Source of the DNA: Sphingomonas sp. AOB5 | Lineage (GTDB): Bacteria > Pseudomonadota > Alphaproteobacteria > Sphingomonadales > Sphingomonadaceae | DNA: 55,819 bases | Reading direction: 5' to 3' | NCBI RefSeq assembly: GCF_029433115.1 | Contig: NZ_JARNTV010000025.1 | Location: forward strand, 1-55,819 | In this document: piece after piece, positions 38,965-45,945 of the stretch | Layout: each line of letters opens with the position of its first letter | Numbering within the stretch: position 1 is the stretch's first letter | Notes under the pieces: model-generated | What the model was told of the DNA's origin: nothing | The model's database searches: none | Seen by the model: only the letters and a program-made list of their open reading frames with translations | Made by a program: the position numbers and the translations under genes

Positions 38965-40230
38965 TCAGTCCACCCATTCCTCGCGCAGCGGCTTGGCCGC
39001 CAGCCACATCAGCAGCGCCGCGACCAGATAGCAGACGAGGCTGAGCAGCATCGCATAGCGCAGCGATTCGGTGCCGAAGCTCGGCTCGAGCATATCGGCC
39101 AGTCCGCCCAGCACGAAGATACCGACGCCCAGCCCGATCAGATTGTTGATCAGCAGGAAGCTGGCCGAAGCGGTCGCGCGCATATGCGCGGGCACGAGAT
39201 GCTGGACCGCCGAGATCACCGGGCCGAGCCAGATATAGGCCAAAGCCTGCGGCACGACGAAGAACAGGAAAGCGGCGGTGACGGTGGACGACAGGATGCC
39301 GCCCGCGAACAACGGCACGGCCAGAACGAAGGCAATCGCGGGCAGCTTCGCATAGGCCGCCCGGTCGCGCACACCGAGCCGGTCGCCGATGAACCCGCCC
39401 GCCAGCACGCCGGCGATACCGCCGAGCAACAGGATCGCGCCGTAGAAATTGCCGGTCTGCGCGGGATCGAGGCCGAAGCTCTCCTTCATCAGCGTCGGCA
39501 ACCAGAAGGCGAGGCCATAGCCCAGCATCGAGCTGGCCGACGCACCGAAGGCGAGCAGCCAGAAGCTCTTCTTCTTCGCGAGGATCGAGAAGACATCGCC
39601 GAACGGCGTCGCCTTCACGGCATTGCGGTCGCGCGGCGCTTCGCGGACGATCAGGCGGAACAGCGGAGCGATCGCCACGCCCAGAACACCGACGACGATG
39701 AACGCGGTGCGCCAGTCGATCGACTTGGCGATATGCCCGCCCAGCATCACGCCCGCCGCCGATCCGATCGGGATGCCGAGCGAGTAGATCGCCAGCGCGC
39801 GGGCGCGCGATCCGGCGGGGAAATAGTCGGCGATCACCGCATAGGATGGCGCGACACCACCTGCCTCGCCCACGCCGACGCCGAGTCGGTAGAGGAAAAG
39901 CTGGGTGAAGCTGTTCGCCATGCCGCACAGCGCGGTGAAGCCGCTCCACACCGCAAGGCTGCCGGTGATCACCCAGGTACGGCTGGTGCGATCGGCCAGC
40001 ATCGAAAGCGGGATGGCCAGTGTGGAATAGACCGAAGCGAAGGCGATGCCGCCGAGCAACCCCATCTGGCTCTTGCTCAGCTGGAGCTCGGCCATGATGC
40101 CGGGCGCCAGGATGCTGAGGATCTGCCGGTCGACGAAATTGAAGGTGTAGACGAGCAGCAGCATCGCCAGCACGACGCCGCGATAGGCGGGCGTGGCGGG
40201 GGCAGCAGCGGGAGCGGTAGAATCGGCCAT
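38965..40230 (-). CDS. Major facilitator superfamily transporter, spinster type
   Basis: 421 residues with 12 predicted membrane helices. Diagnostic motifs: NFVDRQILSILAPGIMAELQLSKSQMGLL at helix 1-2, LADRTSRTWV after helix 2 (motif A region), and LGVGVGEAGGVAPSYAVIADYFP in helix 4-5, all as in the spinster-like MFS group common in sphingomonads. AGGAAG precedes the ATG. It lies 94 bp downstream of the TonB-receptor gene on the same strand, so receptor and inner-membrane carrier probably act on the same (unknown) substrate. Confidence 0.85.
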   Translation of the reverse strand: MADSTAPAAAPATPAYRGVVLAMLLLVYTFNFVDRQILSILAPGIMAELQLSKSQMGLLGGIAFASVYSTLAIPLSMLADRTSRTWVITGSLAVWSGFTALCGMANSFTQLFLYRLGVGVGEAGGVAPSYAVIADYFPAGSRARALAIYSLGIPIGSAAGVMLGGHIAKSIDWRTAFIVVGVLGVAIAPLFRLIVREAPRDRNAVKATPFGDVFSILAKKKSFWLLAFGASASSMLGYGLAFWLPTLMKESFGLDPAQTGNFYGAILLLGGIAGVLAGGFIGDRLGVRDRAAYAKLPAIAFVLAVPLFAGGILSSTVTAAFLFFVVPQALAYIWLGPVISAVQHLVPAHMRATASASFLLINNLIGLGVGIFVLGGLADMLEPSFGTESLRYAMLLSLVCYLVAALLMWLAAKPLREEWVD

Positions 40231-40324
40231 CGGGCTTCCTTGACAGGAAAAGGGCCGGGAGTCGTGAGACGCCCGGCCCAGGGAGGTTACGCGTTTTGTG
40301 GGAGCCGCGTCAGAACTTGCCGGA

Positions 40325-42661
40325 TCAGAACTTGATCGTGCCGGTCACGAACACCTGGCGCGGATTGCCGTAATAGGCGGTCAGCACGCCTTCGGTGCCC
40401 AGCGTCGGGATATAGGCGCCGGTGCCGGTCAGGTTGAAATTGCCGGTGTCCGGGTTCTGGCTGAGGAAGTTGTAGCCGGCGACGATGTAGCGCTTGTCGA
40501 ACAGGTTCTTGCCGTGGACGCCGATCGAGAAGTTGTCGTTGATGTCCCACACGAAGTTGGCGTCGAACAGCGAATAGGCCGGCTGATCGAGCATCGGCGT
40601 GCGCAGTTCGAACTGCTGCGAGTCGCTGCGGTACGACCAGGTGCCGCTGAGCGAGATCGAGCCGTCGCCGACCGGGACCGAATAGCCCAAAGTCGCGCTG
40701 GCGGTCAGGTCCGGGGTGTTCTGGATCTTGCGCTTGCTGGCGACGTCGATGCCGCGGGCATCGATGAAGCGCAGATACTTGGCGTCCATATAACCCAGCG
40801 ACCAGCTGAGGTTCAGGCGGCCGCCGGTGGCGCCCAGATCGCGGGCGAGCACGGCATTGCCTTCGAACTCGATGCCACGGATGCGCGCCTTGCCGGCATT
40901 GGTGGTCACGCCGATGAAGGTCTGGGTCGGCACGCCGCCGATGATCGTGGTGGTGCCGATCGAGCCCGGAACCTGCACATCGATATAATCCGAGTTGAAC
41001 ACCGCCAGCGCCCAGCTGAGGCGGCGATCGAACATCGATGCCTTCCAGCCGATTTCGTAGGTGGTCACCTTTTCCGGATCGAACGACATGAAGTCATAGA
41101 CCTGCTGGTCGTTGCAGGTGCCGCCGCCGGGCGTGCGGCACGCGCTCGACTGGCCACGCGGATCGAAGCCGCCGCCCTTGAAGCCCTTCGACCAGCTTGC
41201 ATAGAGCTGGTGATCCGAGCTCGGCTTGAAGCTGAGCGAGGCGCGCGGGGTGAATTCCTCGAAGCTGCCGACGCCCGAGAAGTTCGAGGTCTGCGCGAAC
41301 AGCGTGCCGGTGCCGCCGAAATAGGGCGAGCCGCCACCCAGATAGGTGTTGCGGATCACCGTGGCGCGACGGGTATCCCAGGTGTAGCGGCCGCCGGCCG
41401 ACACGCTGAACATGTCGCCGAAGTCGTAGGTGAAGTCGCCGAACACCGCGACAGTGTTGGTCGAGACGTTGCCGAAGGTCAGCGCGGTCACGCCGCCGGG
41501 CAGGCGCACGTCGAACACGGTGCGCGACTTGGCGTCGAGATAATAGATGCCGGCCAGGCCCGAGAAGGCACCGGTATCGATCAGGAACTGCGCTTCCTGG
41601 CTGAACTGCTTGTTGTTGTAATAGGCCGGCACGTCGACCTGCACCGCGGCGAGCGCGTCGAAGTCGATCGGCGAGGCGCTGTCGTCCTTGCGATAGCCGG
41701 TGATCGAACGGAAGGTCAGCCAGTCGGTCGGCTTCAGCTCGGCGAGACCGGTGATGCCCCAGCTCACAACGTCCTGGGTCGGGAGCAGCAGGCCGCCACG
41801 CGAGTCATAGACGTCCGCGAGCACCGGGGTGCCGCTGGCGATGCCCGGGATCAGGCGGTGGCCGCCGCGGGTGTTGCTCTTGTCCTTGGTATAATCGCCG
41901 GTGACGCGGAAATAGGCGGTGGTCGCCGGTTCGAACTCGAGCGTGGCGCGGCCGGCCCAGATGTCCTTGTTATAATTGTCCTGACCGGTGGTCAGGTTCT
42001 TGCCGAAGCCGCCGCGCGACAGGCGGGCGAAGGCGCCGCCGACCTTGAAGCCGGTATCGCCGACCGGGGTCGACGCACTGACGACCACATCGGCCTGGTT
42101 GTAGGTGCCATAGGTGCCGCGGACCTTGACCGTCGGATCGTTGCCGATGCGCGCGGTGACATATTTCACCGCGCCGCCGATGGTGTTGCGGCCATAGAGC
42201 GTGCCCTGCGGGCCGCGCAGCACTTCGATGCGCTCGACGTCATAGATGTCGAGCACCGCGGCCTGCGGGCGGTTCAGATACACGTCGTCGAGATAGAGGC
42301 CGACGCCCGCTTCGAAGCCGGCGACCGGATCCTGCTGGCCAACGCCGCGGATGAACGCCGACAGGGTCGAGTTGGTGCCGCGCGAAACTTCGACGGTCAC
42401 GTTCGGGGTCGTCGTACCGATATCGGTGATGTCCATCGCGCCGCTCTTTTCGAGCTGCTCGCTGCTGAACGCGGTGACCGCGATCGGCACGTTGAGCAGC
42501 GATTCCTCGCGGCGGCGGGCGGTGACGACGATCTCGCCGGTATCTTCGGCGGCGGTGGTTTCGTCGGCGGCGTCCTGCGCATAGGCGGGAACGGCGGACA
42601 GCGCAGTGAAGGCGGCGCCGGCGTAGAGAATCGTGCGAATGGACGGAATCATGCGTGACAT
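40325..42661 (-). CDS. TonB-dependent outer-membrane receptor
   Basis: 778 residues from ATG 42661 (GGGAGGA ~8 nt upstream). Signal peptide MSRMIPSIRTILYAGAAFTALSAVPAYAQ; TonB-box-like stretch EIVVTARRREESLLNVPIAV; plug domain ~45-160 with the FIRGVGQQDP and VERIEVLRGPQGTLYGRNTIGG motifs; C-terminal 22-strand barrel ending in the aromatic-rich FVTGTIKF. The start is divergent from the TetR gene and the promoter region holds a 20-bp palindrome. It resembles the ubiquitous sphingomonad receptors for plant or aromatic compounds; the ligand is not predictable. Confidence 0.9.
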   Translation of the reverse strand: MSRMIPSIRTILYAGAAFTALSAVPAYAQDAADETTAAEDTGEIVVTARRREESLLNVPIAVTAFSSEQLEKSGAMDITDIGTTTPNVTVEVSRGTNSTLSAFIRGVGQQDPVAGFEAGVGLYLDDVYLNRPQAAVLDIYDVERIEVLRGPQGTLYGRNTIGGAVKYVTARIGNDPTVKVRGTYGTYNQADVVVSASTPVGDTGFKVGGAFARLSRGGFGKNLTTGQDNYNKDIWAGRATLEFEPATTAYFRVTGDYTKDKSNTRGGHRLIPGIASGTPVLADVYDSRGGLLLPTQDVVSWGITGLAELKPTDWLTFRSITGYRKDDSASPIDFDALAAVQVDVPAYYNNKQFSQEAQFLIDTGAFSGLAGIYYLDAKSRTVFDVRLPGGVTALTFGNVSTNTVAVFGDFTYDFGDMFSVSAGGRYTWDTRRATVIRNTYLGGGSPYFGGTGTLFAQTSNFSGVGSFEEFTPRASLSFKPSSDHQLYASWSKGFKGGGFDPRGQSSACRTPGGGTCNDQQVYDFMSFDPEKVTTYEIGWKASMFDRRLSWALAVFNSDYIDVQVPGSIGTTTIIGGVPTQTFIGVTTNAGKARIRGIEFEGNAVLARDLGATGGRLNLSWSLGYMDAKYLRFIDARGIDVASKRKIQNTPDLTASATLGYSVPVGDGSISLSGTWSYRSDSQQFELRTPMLDQPAYSLFDANFVWDINDNFSIGVHGKNLFDKRYIVAGYNFLSQNPDTGNFNLTGTGAYIPTLGTEGVLTAYYGNPRQVFVTGTIKF

Positions 42662-42683
42662 CAGGTAGTCCTCCCCAATTATG

Positions 42684-42703
42684 ACCCGTTCTACTGGACG
42701 GGT
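42684..42703. promoter_or_regulatory. Candidate TetR operator in the divergent promoter
   Basis: ACCCGTTC-TACT-GGACGGGT is a near-perfect palindrome (one mismatch in eight base pairs), 23 bp upstream of the TonB-receptor start and 74 bp upstream of the TetR ATG. Position and symmetry fit a TetR dimer site controlling both directions. Confidence 0.55.
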
Positions 42704-42776
42704 TGCAGGTCGTTGCCGGATGACATACTGAAACATGAACCAGGTTTCAACTTGGGAAATTGAGGGGAGAGCGAAA

Positions 42777-43472
42777 ATGGCCGAAGGGCGTGGCATCACG
42801 GCCACATCACCGGCACCTGGGGCGGACGAGATCGCGGGCACGCAGCCCGGCGAAGCGATCATCGGCACCAGCGAAGCGAGCGCAGGCAAGGAGCCGCGCA
42901 CCGCGCGCGGCCGCAAGACGCTGCGCGCCATCCTCGATGCGGCAGCGGTGGAATTCGGCGAGAAGGGCTTCCACGAAGGATCGATCGCGGGGATCACGCG
43001 CCGCGCCGGCGTCGCGCTGGGCAGCTTCTACACCTATTTCGATTCGAAGGACGATGTGTTCCGCGCGCTGGTGCGCGACATGTCCGAACAGGTGAAGGAA
43101 CATGTCGGCCCGGCGATTCGCGCCGCATCCGGCCAGATCGACGCCGAGCGCGCCGGCCTGCTCGAATTCATGAAGTTCGCCCGCTCGCACAAGGAAATCT
43201 ACCGGATCATCGACGAAGCCGAATTCGTCGATCCCGAAAGCTTCCGCATGCACTATGCGACCACCGCCGATCGTATCGCCGCGCGCCTTCGCGCCGCGGC
43301 CGAACGCGGCGAGGTGCGCGACGATATTTCCGAGGTCCATGCCTGGGCGATCATGGGGATGAACGTGTTCCTGGGCCTGCGCTACAGCGTGTGGGCCGAC
43401 GATGCCGATCCCGAGGCGATCGCCGATACCGTCGCATCGATGCTGGCACGGGGAATCGCAGCGAAGGAGTGA
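42777..43472 (+). CDS. TetR-family transcription regulator
   Basis: 231 residues from ATG 42777, chosen for the GAGGGGAG site before it (an earlier ATG at 42735 has none). A ~45-residue polar, disordered leader precedes the TetR DNA-binding domain: ILDAAAVEFGEKGFHEGSIAGITRRAGVALGSFYTYFDSKDDVFRALV. The C-terminal ligand-binding domain is helical. Divergent from the TonB receptor/MFS genes, which it most likely represses. Confidence 0.85.
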   Translation: MAEGRGITATSPAPGADEIAGTQPGEAIIGTSEASAGKEPRTARGRKTLRAILDAAAVEFGEKGFHEGSIAGITRRAGVALGSFYTYFDSKDDVFRALVRDMSEQVKEHVGPAIRAASGQIDAERAGLLEFMKFARSHKEIYRIIDEAEFVDPESFRMHYATTADRIAARLRAAAERGEVRDDISEVHAWAIMGMNVFLGLRYSVWADDADPEAIADTVASMLARGIAAKE

Positions 43473-43475
43473 GCG

Positions 43476-44027
43476 TCAGTCCTTCGACAATTGATCCTTC
43501 AGCCCCGCCAGCGCGCCGAACGGGCTGGATTCCTTCGCCTTCAGCGCTTCGGCCTCATCCTCGCTGATCACGCCCGCAGTCTTGAGCGTCTCGCCAGCCG
43601 CGGGGCTGCGCGGAAAGGGATCGAGCGCCAGCGCGAGCGTTTCCGCCGCGGCCTCGCCCAGATCGATCGCGCCGCCGGTGAAGAATACCGTGTCGCATTC
43701 GTCCTCGGACAGCTCGACTTCATCGCTGTCGCTGCTGCTGCCTTCAGGCAGGAAGCGAATGTCGAAATCCTCATCGACCGCGGCGGGCACAGGATCGCCG
43801 GTTACGACGCAGCTTTGCACGACCTTGGCCGAGAGATGGCCGGTCGCGCGCACGCCGCCCGCTTCGCTGCGCAGCTTGTAACTTGCCTGAAGCGAATCGA
43901 TCGCCTGCAGATCGAACCGTTCGGCCAGCGCGGCACGTTCGGCCGCATCGGCGGTCACGGTCAGGCTGCTCTCGCCCGCGCCGATCTGGTCCAGCCGGTG
44001 CGGCCTGTGGAATTCGGGCACAGTCAC
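43476..44027 (-). CDS. DUF177 (YceD) protein, 23S rRNA accumulation
   Basis: 183 residues from GTG 44027, whose first bases overlap the stop of the upstream gene (GTGA). Conserved features: FHRPHRLDQIG-x-GE at the start, the SCVVTGDPV motif with Cys, and ELSEDECDTVFFTGGAIDLGEAAAETLALALDPFPRSP, typical of YceD. In many bacteria it precedes rpmF, but here it follows the cytochrome bc1 chaperone gene, the alphaproteobacterial arrangement. Involved in 23S rRNA maturation or stability. Confidence 0.85.
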   Translation of the reverse strand: MTVPEFHRPHRLDQIGAGESSLTVTADAAERAALAERFDLQAIDSLQASYKLRSEAGGVRATGHLSAKVVQSCVVTGDPVPAAVDEDFDIRFLPEGSSSDSDEVELSEDECDTVFFTGGAIDLGEAAAETLALALDPFPRSPAAGETLKTAGVISEDEAEALKAKESSPFGALAGLKDQLSKD

Positions 44028-44536
44028 TCGGGCAGCTCTCCGTCGAGCAGGGTCGTGACCGGCGTCGATACCAGGCAATGATGCAGCGCCATCAGCTTCG
44101 CCTCGACATGTGCCAGCGCTTCAGGGGCGGGCGCATTGCCGCGATAGACGTTGCGCACCAGTGCGGGCTTGAGATCGCCCGATTCCAGAGCAGTGCGATA
44201 GGCGCCGAGCCGGCCGCCGATCATGCCCATCATCTTGCCGATGCGCTTGCCGACGATGATGTCGCCCACGCCCCACTCGCGAAGCTGGCCGTCCATATCC
44301 TCGATGAAGACTTCGGCGAGCTGGGTGCTGGGCAGCGTGGCCGCGGGTTCGCCTTCGAGCCGGAGCAATACGAACGACATGACCGCCGCGATCATGTCGA
44401 ACCGGCCGTCGACCGTGTCGGGCACCGCGCCTTCGACATACCAGTGCGGCTGGCGCGCCCGCTTGACGACGGCGTCGTACAGCAGCGGCGCGGTGCCGCG
44501 ATCGGGCTTGCCGAACAGTCGCTGAAAGATGCTCAT
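44024..44536 (-). CDS. Ubiquinol-cytochrome c chaperone (CBP3/UQCC1 family)
   Basis: 170 residues from ATG 44536 (MSIFQRLFGK). Family signatures: LYDAVVKRARQPHWYVEGAVPDTVDGRFDMIAAVMSFVLLRLE and EVFIEDMDGQLREWGVGDIIVGKRIGKMMGMIGGRL. It assists cytochrome b assembly into the bc1 complex. Translationally coupled to DUF177. Divergent from bamE, 140 bp apart. Confidence 0.9.
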   Translation of the reverse strand: MSIFQRLFGKPDRGTAPLLYDAVVKRARQPHWYVEGAVPDTVDGRFDMIAAVMSFVLLRLEGEPAATLPSTQLAEVFIEDMDGQLREWGVGDIIVGKRIGKMMGMIGGRLGAYRTALESGDLKPALVRNVYRGNAPAPEALAHVEAKLMALHHCLVSTPVTTLLDGELPE

Positions 44537-44676
44537 CCCGATTTCATTCCCTGAATCAGCCATGCCGCGCCCCGTTCTGGCGCGCATCGACCTTGTTTGG
44601 CCGCAATTCCACGCATATTGAGGCGTTCGATACGCGATGCAACGCGCGTATGCGGCGTTATTGCCTGGAGAAGTTG

Positions 44677-45153
44677 ATGTCGATCTTTCCCGTCCGCGTG
44701 CTGGCTTCGGCCGCGGTCCTCGCGCTTCTGGGCACGTCCGCCTGCGCGCCGGTGCGCACGCATCAGGGCTATATCGTCGACAAGGAGCTGGTCGATTCGA
44801 TCCAGCCCGGCGTCGACAATCGCGATTCGGTGCTCAAGACGCTCGGCCGTCCGACGCTGACCAGCCAGTTCAACGAAGGCGAGTGGTATTATATCTCGCG
44901 CGACAGCCGCAATTACGGCTTCAACTCGCCGACCGCGAAGGAACAGCTGACGCTGCGCATCCGCTTCGATTCGGCGGGCAATGTCGCTTCGGTCGATCGT
45001 ACCGGCATCGAGCTGGCATCGAACATCGATCCGACCGGCAAGAAGACCCCGACGCTGGGCCGCAGCCGCAGCTTCTTCGACGATCTGTTCGGCAATATCG
45101 GCACGGTCGGCGCGCCGGGCGCTGGCGGTCCGGGCGGCGGCCAGGGCCAGTAA
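44677..45153 (+). CDS. bamE: Outer-membrane assembly factor BamE (SmpA/OmlA lipoprotein)
   Basis: 158 residues from ATG 44677 (GGAGA 6 nt upstream). Lipobox LLGTSAC gives a lipidated Cys24. The BamE core follows: HQGYIVDKELVDSIQPGVDNRDSVLKTLGRPTLTSQFNEGEWYYISRDSR. The C-terminal ~45 residues are Gly/Pro-rich. Part of the Bam complex that folds outer-membrane proteins from the periplasm. Confidence 0.93.
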   Translation: MSIFPVRVLASAAVLALLGTSACAPVRTHQGYIVDKELVDSIQPGVDNRDSVLKTLGRPTLTSQFNEGEWYYISRDSRNYGFNSPTAKEQLTLRIRFDSAGNVASVDRTGIELASNIDPTGKKTPTLGRSRSFFDDLFGNIGTVGAPGAGGPGGGQGQ

Positions 45154-45273
45154 CCTTCCTGTCTGGCGCATGAAGCGCGCGTTCCCGCGCGGTTCAGTGT
45201 CGCCCTTCTAGAACAGTCTCAACCGGCGGACGTCCAGGCGTCCTCCGGTCGGGAAATGTCAGGAGGACGGACA

Positions 45274-45768
45274 ATGAAGAAGTTTATCGGTGCTGCGGTT
45301 CTCGCAGCCATAACGATGCCGGTGGTCATTCCGGCCGCTCAGGCCCAGTCGCGCGAACAGCGCCGCGATTACCGCGATGACCGTCGCGACGACCGCCGCG
45401 ATTATCGGGACCAGCGTCGCGACGATCGCCGGGACTATCGCGATGACCGGCGTGACGACCGCCGCGACGATCGCGCCGATCGCAACCGCCGCTGGGGCAA
45501 TGACGACTGGCGCGGCTGGCGCAATTCGAACCGCAGCCTCTATTCGCGCGGCAGCTGGCGGGCCCCGTTCCGCTACAACAGCTTCCGTCCGGGCGTGAGC
45601 ATCGGCGTGAGCTTCTATGGCCCGCGCTATCGCATCTCGGATCCGTGGCGCTATCGCCTGCCGCAGCCGGGCTACAACCAGGCCTGGGTGCGTCACTATG
45701 ACGATCTGCTGCTGGTCGACACCCGCCGTGGCCGCGTCATCCGGGTGATCCGCAACTTCTACTGGTAA
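45274..45768 (+). CDS. RcnB-like periplasmic protein with Arg-Asp repeats
   Basis: 164 residues from ATG 45274 (AGGAGG 6 nt upstream). Signal peptide MKKFIGAAVLAAITMPVVIPAAQAQ. Residues ~27-70 are tandem RRDYRDDRRDD units encoded by repeated GATGACCGTCGCGAC DNA, followed by the RcnB-like domain (SDPWRYRLPQPGYNQAWVRHYDDLLLVDTRRGRVIRVIRNFYW). RcnB family members influence Ni/Co efflux in enterics; in sphingomonads the role is not known. The charged repeats may bind metal or lipid A. Confidence 0.8.
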   Translation: MKKFIGAAVLAAITMPVVIPAAQAQSREQRRDYRDDRRDDRRDYRDQRRDDRRDYRDDRRDDRRDDRADRNRRWGNDDWRGWRNSNRSLYSRGSWRAPFRYNSFRPGVSIGVSFYGPRYRISDPWRYRLPQPGYNQAWVRHYDDLLLVDTRRGRVIRVIRNFYW

Positions 45769-45784
45769 GCGGACAAGACGAACT

Positions 45785-45817
45785 GGCCCCGGAGCGGCGC
45801 GAAGCCGCTCCGGGGCC
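45785..45817. terminator. Strong 14-bp hairpin between convergent genes
   Basis: GGCCCCGGAGCGGC, loop GCGAA, GCCGCTCCGGGGCC: a perfect 14-bp stem, 17 bp after the RcnB-like stop and before the convergent pbpC end. No T-tract, so it may work as a bidirectional or Rho-assisted terminator. Confidence 0.6.
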
Positions 45818-45945
45818 TCGTCACGTCTGGCAACCATGATGATTGGCCAAGACGCGGGTCCCGAAAGGGGGGAGGGACCAATTCGCGAAACGCGGGAGAG
45901 TCGTTTTGGTTCAGCGTTTTTGAAGCAGTTTCGGTGCTGAACCGC

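Noticed and set aside
40298..42658. A 786-codon open frame opposite the TonB-receptor gene
   Set aside because: Antisense shadow rich in Ala/Asp/Glu/Arg with no recognisable fold; the minus strand encodes a full receptor.
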